64,000 nt of DNA from Candidatus Kapaibacterium sp. (GCA_938084565.1 CALKEU010000007.1:51039-115038), one strand, 5' to 3'; positions 34,282 to 43,642 are shown, counted from the first letter of the stretch. Made by a program: numbers and translations. Notes: generated by a model not told the origin, from the sequence alone.

Positions 34282-35712
34282 ATGGGCCGTCGCATCGCCA
34301 TTCTTGTTGCGTTCGGCTCTCTACTGGCCATAGGGGGTTGCGAGTCCCCCTATATTGACGATTTTGGAAGTGCTCGCCCACTGGAGCTTTCGCCCTCACA
34401 GCTCGATTTCGGTTCCGTTCGCCTTGGCCAAAGTGCTACGCTATGGCTATACATCCGCAATCGTACCGACTCTGCCATTGTGCTTGCTCCCACAATTGTA
34501 GGGCCTGACCGGGCTGCTTTTACCCTCCTCCGGCAGCCGAGTGGAGCATTATTGCCCCGTACGGTAGACAGCCTCCTCCTGCGCTTTACTCCGACGGAGC
34601 CTCGAGCCTATCAGGCAACATTGCTCCTTGGGGCTGAGCCTGCAATTGAAGTGCCCATACGCGGGAGCGGCATAACGGAGGACCGCCTCCAATTGGTGGC
34701 AGCTGTTGCAGCCCAGCCTCCTCGCATCGATGGCATCCCCAATGACCCCGTCTGGAACAACGCATCTCCCCTGGAACTTACCCTCTCACAGGTTGAACCC
34801 AGCTCCTCTGATCGGCGGATCTTTCGCGCCAGTCTGCGCGCTGCCGCCGATGCGGAGTTTCTCTACCTTCTGGTAGAAATCGACGACCCGGTGCCGCATC
34901 AGACCCCGAATTTCTTCCACTTCCGGGGCGGAGATCCTGCCTCAGAAGCCAATTGGGCTCTCAGTGTAGAGGGGCAGGATGGCGTTGGGCTCATCTTTCC
35001 CATTGGTGATCCCCAAAGCGTTCGTGGCGAGCGCTCCGGTGAAACTTTTGCCACCGTCGGATGTGCCGTGGCCTGCCACCCGGCCCCAACCCCAAACACC
35101 TACGAAGGGGGTAGCTATCCCACTTACGGGCGTATCGATCTCTGGTACTGGAAAGCCGGTACTACGAACCCCCAGGGCTATGCTGACGACTTCATCGCCG
35201 AAGGTCGTGATGGCAGATCTTTTCCCGAACAACGTCGCGGGGATGCAGGTAGGAGCTTCGAAGAGGCCAACTTCCCACCTTATGGAGCTGGACCAATACT
35301 GCCGCTCCGGATGGCGGGAGCAGACAATGGAGGCCTAGATCCTCGCCTCTTCCTCTGGGAACCAACCTCTACTCCTTTCAACCCTCGAGCTCCAAACCCT
35401 GCTACCGGCCGTCCCTGGGCAGCCGGGGATGGTATCCCGGGCTGGGTCCTGCGAGGCCAGAGCTCTCCCTCCGCCAGCCGTGGCGACATTATTGCCCGGG
35501 GTCGTCACGCCAATGGACGCTGGAGCATCGAATTCCGCCGCCGCCTCAATACCGGACAGAGCGACGATGCTGCCTTCGCCCCCAAGGGCCAAATTCCCTT
35601 CAGCCTAGCTTACTTCGACAACAGCCGTAAGTACGCCCCCTTCGAATATTCACCCCCGCGTCCGAGCCACTTCGGACCAACCCCAGCCGTCATCTGGCTC
35701 ATTCTCCCCTGA
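34282..35712 (+). CDS. Lipoprotein with ASH-like domain and ethylbenzene-dehydrogenase-type heme-binding domain
   Basis: A 476-residue protein with a lipoprotein signal and lipobox Cys20 (LAIGGC). Residues 33-128 form an Ig-like ASH/choice-of-anchor domain (LDFGSVRLGQSATLWL). Residues about 140-470 resemble the EB_dh/CBM9-like heme domain family (PPRIDGIPNDPVWNNA, then FLYLLVEIDDP, then DGVGLIFPIGD, then WSIEFRRRLNTGQSDD). A Cys261-x3-Cys265-His266 motif is present, a variant of the c-type heme motif also met in this family. It starts 1 bp after the Rieske stop. A role as a membrane-tethered electron carrier paired with the Rieske protein is inferred. Confidence 0.75.
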   Translation: MGRRIAILVAFGSLLAIGGCESPYIDDFGSARPLELSPSQLDFGSVRLGQSATLWLYIRNRTDSAIVLAPTIVGPDRAAFTLLRQPSGALLPRTVDSLLLRFTPTEPRAYQATLLLGAEPAIEVPIRGSGITEDRLQLVAAVAAQPPRIDGIPNDPVWNNASPLELTLSQVEPSSSDRRIFRASLRAAADAEFLYLLVEIDDPVPHQTPNFFHFRGGDPASEANWALSVEGQDGVGLIFPIGDPQSVRGERSGETFATVGCAVACHPAPTPNTYEGGSYPTYGRIDLWYWKAGTTNPQGYADDFIAEGRDGRSFPEQRRGDAGRSFEEANFPPYGAGPILPLRMAGADNGGLDPRLFLWEPTSTPFNPRAPNPATGRPWAAGDGIPGWVLRGQSSPSASRGDIIARGRHANGRWSIEFRRRLNTGQSDDAAFAPKGQIPFSLAYFDNSRKYAPFEYSPPRPSHFGPTPAVIWLILP

Positions 35713-35877
35713 GTTCAGCAACCCCAACTCCATCGAAGCAGCACAGATACATGTGCCCCTCCGGGTGAGAAGAATCAAACGGTTTCGGAGCCATAATACC
35801 TATGCCCCCACAGCGCCCATGTCTCATCCCTCCAGGAGCTTCGCCCCTGTACCGCCCTAACTCCATCCCCCGCAATT

Positions 35878-36171
35878 CTATCGTTCCACGAGCGATCGCA
35901 CCTCCAAGGCCGTCACCCCTATCACTCGCACGACCTTGCGCCGAGATGTATGGCCGGAGAGAATCTCTACCGCATTCACCGGCACCTGTAGTTGCTCAGC
36001 AAGGAAAGTTCGCAGTGCTTGGTTCGCTTTACCCTCCATTGCTGGAGCACGCAGGCGCACCCGTAGCGCTTCCCCATAGAGCCCTACGATCCCTTCCTGC
36101 CGACTTCCCGGTACTACGTAGACCGTGAAGGTGCATCCGGTAGCCCCTTCCTGAATCCGCAAGTCCTCCAT
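35878..36171 (-). CDS. YggU/DUF167 family protein
   Basis: A product of 97 residues from the ATG at 36171; the open frame upstream to 36282 shows no family similarity. The sequence TVYVVPGSRQEGIVGLYGEALRVRL, then APAMEGKANQALRTFLAEQL, then VEILSGHTSRRKVVRV spans the whole DUF167 fold, a small alpha/beta protein of unknown function found across bacteria and eukaryotes. It stands alone, with its 3' end facing the heme-lipoprotein gene across about 165 bp in which I see no gene, terminator or repeat. Confidence 0.88.
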   Translation of the reverse strand: MEDLRIQEGATGCTFTVYVVPGSRQEGIVGLYGEALRVRLRAPAMEGKANQALRTFLAEQLQVPVNAVEILSGHTSRRKVVRVIGVTALEVRSLVER

Positions 36172-36351
36172 GACGCTTCCTGACCACCAACCCTCATAAC
36201 GGCTTACTCCGAGCAGGAAAAACGAGCTTTCTGGGCTCACATTTTTACATCGCACGCCATCCGCCGACATCGAGCACAGCATTCACAGTGCCCCTAGAGC
36301 ACCCGGGAGCTGTCGTGGAGGGGTTCTCCCTTCCGCCCATGAGCCTCATGG

Positions 36352-36400
36352 ATGGGACATTTTCACTACTTTGCATCTTGCCGCTGTCAGGATGTCCCAT
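36352..36400 (+). promoter_or_regulatory. Inverted repeat flanking a -7-like element upstream of hmgA (candidate operator)
   Basis: ATGGGACAT at 36352-36360 and its exact reverse complement ATGTCCCAT at 36392-36400 lie 31 nt apart. Between them is TACTTTG (36367-36373), a one-base-shorter form of the TAnnTTTG element. CATGAG-N3-CATG type sequences abut the outer side of each arm. The hmgA ATG is at 36418. The layout fits a repressor bound across the promoter, possibly controlled by an aromatic-acid ligand (inference). Confidence 0.45.
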
Positions 36401-36417
36401 GAGTTTCATGCTGAGCC

Positions 36418-37773
36418 ATGCTCAAGACGCTCGACTATACAACTGTCCACAATGGATACGCCGTTGTGCAGAACGGTTTGACCTATCTTTCAGGCTTTGG
36501 AAACGAGTTTGCCACAGAAGCGCTTCCCGGTGCGTTACCACAAGGCCAGAACTCACCCCAGCGGTGTCCTTATGGGCTTTATAACGAACAACTCAACGGC
36601 ACACCTTTTACTGCTCCTCGCCTGTTGAACCGCCGAACATGGCTCTATCGCATCCGCCCCTCGGTAGTCCATCCTCCTTTCCGGCCGACCACGCATCCAA
36701 CCTGGAAGAGCACGCCATTTACCGAAGTAGCTCCTCCTCCTACGCAACTGCGGTGGTCTCCTCTACCGATTCCGGAAACCCCGACGGACTTCATCGAAGG
36801 CATCGTTACTTACGGCGGGAATGGGGAACTCAGCACACATACCGGGTGCGCCGTTCACCTCTATGCTGCCAATCGTTCTATGGAGAACCGCTACTTCTAC
36901 AACGCTGATGGGGAACTCCTCATTGTCCCCCAACTGGGTCGGTTGCGCATCCACACAGAGATGGGCATTATGGAGGTCTCCCCGGGTGAAATTGCTGTCA
37001 TCCAGCGCGGTATTAAGTTTCGCGTTGAACTCCCCGATGGCCATGCCCGTGGCTACATCTGCGAGAATTATGGTGCCCTGTTCCGTCTGCCCGACTTGGG
37101 GCCCATCGGTGCTAATGGCCTTGCCAATCCGCGCTTCTTCCTAACCCCGGTTGCTGCCTACGAAGACAAGGAAGAAGAGTGCGAGCTCATTGCCAAATTC
37201 CAGGGCCACTTTTGGGCAACAACGCTTGACCATTCTCCGCTCGACGTTGTTGCGTGGGCAGGTAATTACGCCCCTTACAAGTATGACCTGCGCACCTTCA
37301 TGTGCATCAACACAGTCTCGTTCGACCACTGCGATCCGTCAATCTACACTGTCTTGACTTCACCGTCCGAGCTCCCCGGGACGGCCAACGTAGACTTTGT
37401 CATCTTCCCTGAGCGGTGGAGTGTTGCCGAGCACACGTTTCGTCCCCCGTGGTTCCACCGCAATTTCATGAGCGAATTCATGGGGCTTGTGTTTGGCAAA
37501 TACGACGCAAAAGAAGAGGGCTTCCTCCCCGGCGGGGCAAGTCTCCACAACGCCATGACGGGTCACGGTCCTGATACGGCCACATTCGAGAAAGCTAGTG
37601 TGGCTGAGCTCAAACCGGAATACCTTGCCAATACTCTTGCCTTCATGTTTGAGATGCGCTTTGTGTGTCGTCCCACCCGCTGGGCGCTGGAGACTCCACT
37701 GCTACAGCAGGACTACTACAAGGCATGGGAAGGTTTACGCCGTCGCTTTGATCCGACAAATCCAAACGCCTAG
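36418..37773 (+). CDS. hmgA: Homogentisate 1,2-dioxygenase
   Basis: A full-length 451-residue enzyme. The N-terminal [26 protein letters not shown] signature, iron ligands His347 and Glu353 ([11 protein letters not shown]) and His383 (MTGHGPD) are all present. It opens the ring of homogentisate to maleylacetoacetate in tyrosine and phenylalanine breakdown, and it needs O2 and Fe(II). Neither hpd nor the maleylacetoacetate isomerase or fumarylacetoacetase genes are nearby, so the pathway is dispersed. An inverted repeat in the upstream region (36352-36400) suggests substrate-responsive control. The requirement for O2 argues for at least a microaerobic life style. Confidence 0.97.
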   Translation: MLKTLDYTTVHNGYAVVQNGLTYLSGFGNEFATEALPGALPQGQNSPQRCPYGLYNEQLNGTPFTAPRLLNRRTWLYRIRPSVVHPPFRPTTHPTWKSTPFTEVAPPPTQLRWSPLPIPETPTDFIEGIVTYGGNGELSTHTGCAVHLYAANRSMENRYFYNADGELLIVPQLGRLRIHTEMGIMEVSPGEIAVIQRGIKFRVELPDGHARGYICENYGALFRLPDLGPIGANGLANPRFFLTPVAAYEDKEEECELIAKFQGHFWATTLDHSPLDVVAWAGNYAPYKYDLRTFMCINTVSFDHCDPSIYTVLTSPSELPGTANVDFVIFPERWSVAEHTFRPPWFHRNFMSEFMGLVFGKYDAKEEGFLPGGASLHNAMTGHGPDTATFEKASVAELKPEYLANTLAFMFEMRFVCRPTRWALETPLLQQDYYKAWEGLRRRFDPTNPNA

Positions 37774-37873
37774 CAAGCTCAGAGTGCCAGGCTTCTAAGA
37801 GCTATTCCTGACCACGCTGTACCGCCAACCAATAGCCTGAGGCGGTTGAACTGCAGCTACGGGAACTGAGAGC

Positions 37874-38503
37874 TCAAGGGAAGTGCTGGCGGAAAATCTC
37901 TACGCAGCGGGCTTTTACCTCCTCCATGGAGACAGTTCTCTGTAGCTCCCGCTCCATTGAGGTAACTCCCCGATCGGCAATGCCACACGGCACAATGTAG
38001 CTGAACTCCTCCAGCCGGTTCTTGACATTGAGCGCAAAGCCATGCCAACTCACCCACCGTGTGACGTGGAGCCCAATGGCACAAATCTTACGGTCGCCCC
38101 CCACCCACACCCCTGTCAACCCAGGAATGCGATGTCCTTCGATACCGAAACACGCCAGCAGCTCAATGATACACTGCTCGAGCTCTCGGACAAACCAGTG
38201 TAGATCTTCGCGGTACTCCGAGAGCCGGATGATCGGATAGCCGACTAGCTGACCGGGATTGTGGAGGGTGACATCGCCTCCCCGTTCCACTTCGAAGACC
38301 GAGACACCGCGCTCACGCAGCCATTCCAATGGGAGCAGGATATGGCGACGCGAACCCGTACGCCCGATGGTGATAACTGTCGGGTGCTCGCATAGAACGA
38401 GCGTGTTAGGAATTCTGCGATGTAGAACTCCCTCAAGCAGCTCCTTCTGCCGCTTCCATGCCTCCTCATACGGGATACACCCCCAGTCCTGAAGCTCCAA
38501 CAT
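37874..38503 (-). CDS. lipB: Octanoyl-[acyl-carrier-protein]:protein transferase
   Basis: A 209-residue LipB. The octanoyl-thioester Cys173 (IVPCGI) and its partner Lys139 (DRKICAIG) are in place. So are ERGGDVTLHNPGQLVGYPI (73-91) and WHGFALNV (153-160). It transfers octanoate from acyl carrier protein to lipoyl domains, the first step of lipoate synthesis. lipA is not in the window. The gene is 6 bp after dut on the same strand. The gap to hmgA (about 100 bp) holds a weak 6-bp stem (ACCGCC/GGCGGT near 37820-37845) without a T-run. Confidence 0.95.
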   Translation of the reverse strand: MLELQDWGCIPYEEAWKRQKELLEGVLHRRIPNTLVLCEHPTVITIGRTGSRRHILLPLEWLRERGVSVFEVERGGDVTLHNPGQLVGYPIIRLSEYREDLHWFVRELEQCIIELLACFGIEGHRIPGLTGVWVGGDRKICAIGLHVTRWVSWHGFALNVKNRLEEFSYIVPCGIADRGVTSMERELQRTVSMEEVKARCVEIFRQHFP

Positions 38504-38509
38504 GGCATG

Positions 38510-38980
38510 TCATCGAGGTCCAGGCCGTACACCCTCGATACCGGTACTGCCAAAGCCACCGTCTCCACGTTCCGTCGGGGGAAGCTCGAGAACAAGCTCC
38601 CAGCTAACTCGCTCATAACGGGTCACCACAAGTTGCGCAATCCGATCGCCGCGCCGGATCCAAAAGCTCTCCTTCCCAAAGTTTGCCAGGATAATCCGAA
38701 TTTCTCCTCGGTAGTCGCTATCGATAGTGCCTGGAGCATTGAGAGCAAAGACCCCATACTGTGCGGCGAGACCGCTGCGGGAGCGCACCTGGCACTCATA
38801 CCCTGGCGGCAGCGCCATTGCAAGCGCCGTTGGAATCACCACAATGCCCCCCGGAGGAAGCTCCACAGGCTCTTCGACAGCCGCGCACACGTCCATACCG
38901 GCTGCCCCTTCGGTGGCATAGCTAGGCAGCGGCAAATCAGCAAAGCTGGGGTTCGTCCGTCGGATCGGGATCCGCACCAT
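38510..38980 (-). CDS. dut: dUTP diphosphatase (trimeric dUTPase)
   Basis: A 156-residue protein with the conserved dUTPase motifs in order: AGMDVCAAVE (motif 1), RSRSGLAAQYGVFAL (motif 2), NAPGTIDSDYRGEI (motif 3), RGDRIAQLVV (motif 4) and ERGDGGFGSTG (motif 5, which closes over the nucleotide). It hydrolyses dUTP to dUMP and pyrophosphate, keeping uracil out of DNA. It starts 6 bp after the acyl-CoA dehydrogenase stop and ends 6 bp before lipB, so the three genes probably share a transcript. Confidence 0.96.
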   Translation of the reverse strand: MVRIPIRRTNPSFADLPLPSYATEGAAGMDVCAAVEEPVELPPGGIVVIPTALAMALPPGYECQVRSRSGLAAQYGVFALNAPGTIDSDYRGEIRIILANFGKESFWIRRGDRIAQLVVTRYERVSWELVLELPPTERGDGGFGSTGIEGVRPGPR

Positions 38981-38986
38981 GGCTGC

Positions 38987-40165
38987 TTAAGCAGCTACCG
39001 TGCGGGGCGAGATGTATCCAACCTCACGCAGGAGCTCGCGGGCAATGATGATATGCTGAATCTCTGAGGTACCCTCGTAGATTTCCGTAATCTTGGCGTC
39101 ACGGAGGTAGCGCTCAACCTTGTACTCGCGCACGTAGCCATAGCCCCCATGAATCTGGATGGCCTCTAAGGCCAATTCAACCGCCGTTCGCGAGGCAAAG
39201 AGTTTGGCATGCGAGGCTGCCTTGATGTAGCGCTCACCGCGATCACGCAGCCAGGCCGCTTTCCACAGTAACAAGCGTGCAGCTTCAAGCTTGACGGACA
39301 TATCGGCTAACTTCATCTGAATAGCCTGATGCTCGCAGATGGGTTGACCAAAGGTCTTGCGCTGTTGCGAATACCTCAGCGCAGCTTCGAAAGCAGCTTC
39401 AGCAATACCGACCGCTTGTGCTGCAATGCCAATGCGACCTCCATTGAGCGTATTCATGGCAATCCGAAAACCCTCACCGATATCTCCGAGAACGTTGCTG
39501 TCAGGGACAAAGACGTTCGTCAGTCCAATGGAACAGGTGTCGCTGGAACGGATGCCAAGCTTGTCCTCTTTTTTGCCCGGCACAAAACCTTCAGTCCCAC
39601 GCTCGATGAGAAACGCAGTAATCCCCCGATGCCCCTTCGAGGCGTCCATCTGTGCAAAGACGATGTAAAGGTTGGCTGTCGTCCCGTTGGTAATCCAGTT
39701 CTTCGTACCATTGAGAATCCAGCCTCCATCTCCGCGGACAGCCATTGTACTCTGCCGCGTTGCATCCGAACCGGCCTCGGGTTCACTCAAACAGAAAGCC
39801 CCCAGCTTACGGCCAGCAGCCAGATCACGCAAGTAGCGTTCCTTCTGTTCCAGCGTGCCGTAGACTTCCAGAGGCCAGCAGACGAGTGAATTGTTGACCG
39901 ACATGATCACTCCAACACTGGCATCAGCTTTCGAGATCTCCACCAGTGCCAGAACGTAGCTGAGCGTGTCAAGTCCACTGCCTCCCCATTCAGGTGAGAC
40001 CATCATCCCCATGAAGCCCAGCTCTCCGAGCTTTCGTACAATCTCAGCGGGGAATTCGCCTGTCTGATCGCGTTCGATAGCTGTCGGCTCGATTTCTGCC
40101 TGAGCGAACTCACGAGCCGTCTGCTGAATGAGTCGCTGCTCTTCGTTCAGTTCCAAGCTGAACAT
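38987..40165 (-). CDS. Acyl-CoA dehydrogenase (short/branched-chain type)
   Basis: A 392-residue flavoprotein. FAD- and substrate-contact blocks are AFCLSEPEAGSDATR and WILNGTKNWITNGTTA, then QTFGQPICEHQ-like RKTFGQPICEHQ and the QIHGGYGYVREYKVERYLRDAKI block. The catalytic glutamate is in IYEGTSEIQ. It introduces a trans-2 double bond into acyl-CoA and passes electrons to ETF. Chain-length preference cannot be fixed, but the sequence is of the SCAD/isovaleryl/2-methylbutyryl branch. It heads a minus-strand group with dut and lipB. A TAATTTG sequence on the minus strand at about 40201-40208 may be its promoter. Confidence 0.93.
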   Translation of the reverse strand: MFSLELNEEQRLIQQTAREFAQAEIEPTAIERDQTGEFPAEIVRKLGELGFMGMMVSPEWGGSGLDTLSYVLALVEISKADASVGVIMSVNNSLVCWPLEVYGTLEQKERYLRDLAAGRKLGAFCLSEPEAGSDATRQSTMAVRGDGGWILNGTKNWITNGTTANLYIVFAQMDASKGHRGITAFLIERGTEGFVPGKKEDKLGIRSSDTCSIGLTNVFVPDSNVLGDIGEGFRIAMNTLNGGRIGIAAQAVGIAEAAFEAALRYSQQRKTFGQPICEHQAIQMKLADMSVKLEAARLLLWKAAWLRDRGERYIKAASHAKLFASRTAVELALEAIQIHGGYGYVREYKVERYLRDAKITEIYEGTSEIQHIIIARELLREVGYISPRTVAA

Positions 40166-40205
40166 GCCTTCAACCCTTGATAAGCACTACCTGCAGCAAG
40201 CCAAA

Positions 40206-42170
40206 TTACGAAATCTCAAGCTCGAGCACCTCTTCGGGGACTCCATCGTAGGAGCTAGTTCCGAGCCATAAGGCGAACCACTCCGCTAACACAAGACACG
40301 CCCAGAGGAGATGGGCATGATTGGCGACCCCCCGGCGATGCTCCTCCAAGAGGCGAAGAACTTCGGTGGTATTGAGGTACTCACGGTGTGGGCCCTCCTG
40401 CTCGGTATACCACCATCGAAGGCGCTGCCCCACCGACCCCGCCATCCACGCGACCAGGGGTGTCATAAAGGGCGCTTTGGGACGCTCCAGCACCGCCTTT
40501 GGAAGATATGCTTCTGCCGCTCGCTTGAGGAGGTATTTCTGCTGGAGGCCACGAATGCGGTAGTGATCTGGCAGCGAAAAGGCAAACTCAACTACCTCCC
40601 TATCCAGCAATGGGGGCCGCGTCTCCACTGCTGTTGCCATTGCTGCTTTATCGGAGTAGAGCAGATTCAAGCCCGTCAGAAACAGCTTCGTATCGAGATA
40701 AGTCAGCTGCTGCACGGGCGAGGCCCCCCGCACACGTTCGGCATACTCTCGATAGAGTCTGATGGGATAGAGTTCGCTATACGGAGGGATGGGCCTCAGC
40801 CACAGTCGACGCAAGAGCTCGGGGGAACAGTATGCGAAACCATACATGAAGGCCTCCAACGGGCTCAGCTGCATCGGAAACAGCATTCTCTTGAGCCATC
40901 GTAGCAGAGGTATCCGGGAGCGAATCCAAGCCGATGGGAGTGCCTGGAGAAGTGGCTCTACAACCCCCTTCCGCAACCACGAGGGCAGGTGGTGATAACG
41001 GTAAAGGAGGAGAGTCGCTAGCTGTTTACGATACCCCGCAAAGATCTCATCACCCCCCATCCCGTTGAGCAGCACCGTAGTACCATGCTGCTTCGCATGA
41101 CGAGCAATCAGATACGTATTGAGAGCCGCTCCGTCAGCAAGCGGGTCTTCCAAATGCCAGAGCACCTTCGGGAGGAGGACATTGATATTGGGGCGAATGC
41201 AGATTTGGTGATGCCTCGTTCTAACCTGCTCGGCAACTAAACGCGCATACGCTGCATCGTCTACCTGCGCCTCCATGCGACGATCCTCCGGAGTGAAGGC
41301 AATGGTGTACGTTGCAATTTCCCCCTCCGGTAGTGCTCGGCGCATGAGCGCCACTACTAGTGAGGAGTCCACCCCACCAGAGAGGAAAGCTCCAACAGGC
41401 ACATCAGCCACCATCTGCCGTGCGACAGCCTGCTCCAGAATTCTGCGGAGATGCTCCACGTACTCTCTCTCGTGCCAGTAGTGATACCTCTCGGAGGCTG
41501 ATAGAGGAATGTCCCAGTACTGATACACTTGCAGTCGCCCATCACGGAAGTAAGCATAGTGCCCAGCTAGGAGCTTGCTAACGCCTACAAACCCTGTTTT
41601 CGGCTCTGGTACCCACATCAAGATGAGCATACTCAGGAGCGCTTCCTCGTCCGGCTCTACCTCAAAGCCCGGAAGAGCAAAGAGCGCCTTCGCCTCCGAA
41701 GCAAACGCGAACATCTCCCCCCGATGCACATAGTAGAGAGGCTTGATTCCTAGAGGATCGCGTGCAAGGAAGAGCTCTCGTTGTTCTACGTCGTAGAGTG
41801 CAAAGGCAAACATGCCATTGAAGTACTTCAGGCATTCTGCCCCCCACTCATCGTATGCAGCTAAGACAACCTCTGTGTCACTGCGTGAACGAAACCGGTG
41901 CCCTCGCCGTTCTAGTTCAGCTCGAAGCTCGCGGAAATTGTAGATTTCCCCGTTGTAGGTAATCCACCGTGTCCCCCGAGCATTCGCCATCGGTTGATGC
42001 CCTGCCGGACTCAAATCCAGAATTGCCAGCCGACGGTGCCCTAGCCCTACCCTATGCTCAGGAAACCACTGCACCCCCCAATCATCGGGCCCCCGGTGAG
42101 CCAGGCGCTGCACCATACGTTCCAGAAGCTGAGCATCTCCTGCACCGACAACACCAGCAATGCCGCACAT
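40206..42170 (-). CDS. asnB: Asparagine synthetase-type glutamine amidotransferase in a polysaccharide cluster
   Basis: A 654-residue protein. Cys2 (MCGIAGVVG) is the class II glutaminase nucleophile. RLAILDLSPAGHQPM and TYNGEIYNFRELRAELE complete the glutaminase domain, and FLSGGVDSSLVVALM is the ATP-pyrophosphatase loop of the synthetase domain. Housekeeping AsnB makes asparagine, but this gene is last in an operon of glycosyltransferases. Relatives in such places are thought to amidate sugar carboxylates such as uronic acids; that reading is inference. The start overlaps the stop of the upstream polymerase gene at base 42170. Confidence 0.87.
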   Translation of the reverse strand: MCGIAGVVGAGDAQLLERMVQRLAHRGPDDWGVQWFPEHRVGLGHRRLAILDLSPAGHQPMANARGTRWITYNGEIYNFRELRAELERRGHRFRSRSDTEVVLAAYDEWGAECLKYFNGMFAFALYDVEQRELFLARDPLGIKPLYYVHRGEMFAFASEAKALFALPGFEVEPDEEALLSMLILMWVPEPKTGFVGVSKLLAGHYAYFRDGRLQVYQYWDIPLSASERYHYWHEREYVEHLRRILEQAVARQMVADVPVGAFLSGGVDSSLVVALMRRALPEGEIATYTIAFTPEDRRMEAQVDDAAYARLVAEQVRTRHHQICIRPNINVLLPKVLWHLEDPLADGAALNTYLIARHAKQHGTTVLLNGMGGDEIFAGYRKQLATLLLYRYHHLPSWLRKGVVEPLLQALPSAWIRSRIPLLRWLKRMLFPMQLSPLEAFMYGFAYCSPELLRRLWLRPIPPYSELYPIRLYREYAERVRGASPVQQLTYLDTKLFLTGLNLLYSDKAAMATAVETRPPLLDREVVEFAFSLPDHYRIRGLQQKYLLKRAAEAYLPKAVLERPKAPFMTPLVAWMAGSVGQRLRWWYTEQEGPHREYLNTTEVLRLLEEHRRGVANHAHLLWACLVLAEWFALWLGTSSYDGVPEEVLELEIS

Positions 42171-43642
42171 TAGGTAGCCTCAGCAATTGCACTGCCTTCT
42201 TCCGATTCCTCTTCCTCTTGTTCTGCAGCCTTGACAGCTGCCTTAGCTGCCCAGAACAGGAGCCACAAGGGGAAGACCAAGCGCGTCACCTCCCACCAAT
42301 TATCTACAAAGCCCAGACCAAACAGATACACACTCCCTACAAGTGCCGCTGCTGCTAATGGGAGTGCCTCTGAGGCAAAGAGCTGCGATGACCGCACTAG
42401 CTGAAATGAGCGTCGGATCATGTAACCATAGAGCCCAAAGACGGCAACCGCTCCTAAGAGCCCTACCTCTGCTATAGGCGCTAGATAGCTAGAGTAAGGA
42501 TTAGCAAAGATGTACGATCCGAAAGCTATCTCACGCGGCAGTGTGCCCAAGTAGCGTTCGCTGAATTCAGTAGCCCATGGTCTTGTAACCCCAAAGAACT
42601 GCTGCACTACGCTTCCGACCCCCTTCCCTTTGAGTTCGGCCGAACCGAGCTCGACGCTAAACGTGTAGTATGCCCGGCTTATATAGTTGCCAGGGCCAAC
42701 TCCGACAACCAAGACCCACGGATGTTCCCACAGCATGCGCGCTGTCGCAGGGAAAGCCTGGAACTTTGCGTAATGGAGATAGTCCGTCGGGTTCATGAGC
42801 AGGAGGAGCAAATCCCCATAGCCCAGATCGCCACGAGCAGCACGCGAGGTCACATCGGTAAACCGTTGCTGCGAGCGCCCTGCGAGCTCCTCAAGCGCTT
42901 TGTCAATGAGGAAAACGCTCAAGAATAGGGCCATCATACTCACCACAACCCCTCGCGCAACACGTCGCCCATAGAGAGCGACCAAGAGAACACCATATGC
43001 GACGAGGAAGAAGGGCAGACCAGCCCGAAACTGCAGAAGGTAGTACAGCACAAAGATTATCCCTTGAGAACCAATAAGAAGCACACGCGGGAGCCTCCGG
43101 TATACACCGAGGCCAAGCAGTAGACCCGCCGCTATGACCAGCAGAAAAGAGAACTGATAAGCATTGTTGCCAAACGTACCCGACAGCCTATCCGGATCGG
43201 CATAGGCAAAGAACTGAGGGAAATCCCACACAAGGACGACCCATAAGTTGAGCAGCAAGAGGCCGAGAAACATCCTCAAAACAGCTCTAGCAAAAACCCG
43301 GGGTTGAGTCACCCAACGACTTAATGCCAAAAACAACAGCGGCCCCCCTGCAAAGCCAACGGTGAACAGTGCAACCGCCGGAAGAAAAACCCGATCGGCA
43401 TTCGCCAGTACGGAGAGTGCAATGGCTAACACGAGCGTAAAACTCAACCGCGTAATCTTCCGATCGTCAGCATCAGCCTCCGTGCCTAGAGCAGGGCGAA
43501 GGAGAAAGCCCAATGCAATGATGATGATCGCTACAGGCATATCGAGCACATCGACCCATTTGGGTAGCAGGCGTAGCTTCTCTGTCAAAAAACGGCTCAC
43601 CAAGAAGAAACCCAAGCCAAATAACAACGCCCGCTCAATCAT
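42170..43642 (-). CDS. O-antigen polymerase/ligase-like membrane protein (Wzy/WaaL type)
   Basis: A 490-residue polytopic protein with about 12 predicted membrane helices and a large periplasmic loop between about 270 and 375. That loop contains RPWATEFSERYLGTLPREIAFGSYIFANPYSSYLAPIAEVGLLG, in line with the Wzy_C/O-antigen ligase pattern. It would polymerise or ligate undecaprenyl-linked oligosaccharide at the outer face of the inner membrane. The C-terminus is acidic (EQEEEESEEGS). It overlaps the upstream glycosyltransferase by 4 nt and the amidotransferase by 1 nt, consistent with one co-translated operon. Confidence 0.78.
   Translation of the reverse strand: MIERALLFGLGFFLVSRFLTEKLRLLPKWVDVLDMPVAIIIIALGFLLRPALGTEADADDRKITRLSFTLVLAIALSVLANADRVFLPAVALFTVGFAGGPLLFLALSRWVTQPRVFARAVLRMFLGLLLLNLWVVLVWDFPQFFAYADPDRLSGTFGNNAYQFSFLLVIAAGLLLGLGVYRRLPRVLLIGSQGIIFVLYYLLQFRAGLPFFLVAYGVLLVALYGRRVARGVVVSMMALFLSVFLIDKALEELAGRSQQRFTDVTSRAARGDLGYGDLLLLLMNPTDYLHYAKFQAFPATARMLWEHPWVLVVGVGPGNYISRAYYTFSVELGSAELKGKGVGSVVQQFFGVTRPWATEFSERYLGTLPREIAFGSYIFANPYSSYLAPIAEVGLLGAVAVFGLYGYMIRRSFQLVRSSQLFASEALPLAAAALVGSVYLFGLGFVDNWWEVTRLVFPLWLLFWAAKAAVKAAEQEEEESEEGSAIAEAT

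Noticed and set aside
35713..35877. Possible small gene or terminator in the gap between the heme lipoprotein and YggU genes
   Set aside because: Frames here lack a plausible start and family similarity, and no hairpin with a T-run is visible.
37820..37845. Terminator between hmgA and lipB
   Set aside because: Only a 6-bp stem with a 14-nt loop and no T-run on either side.
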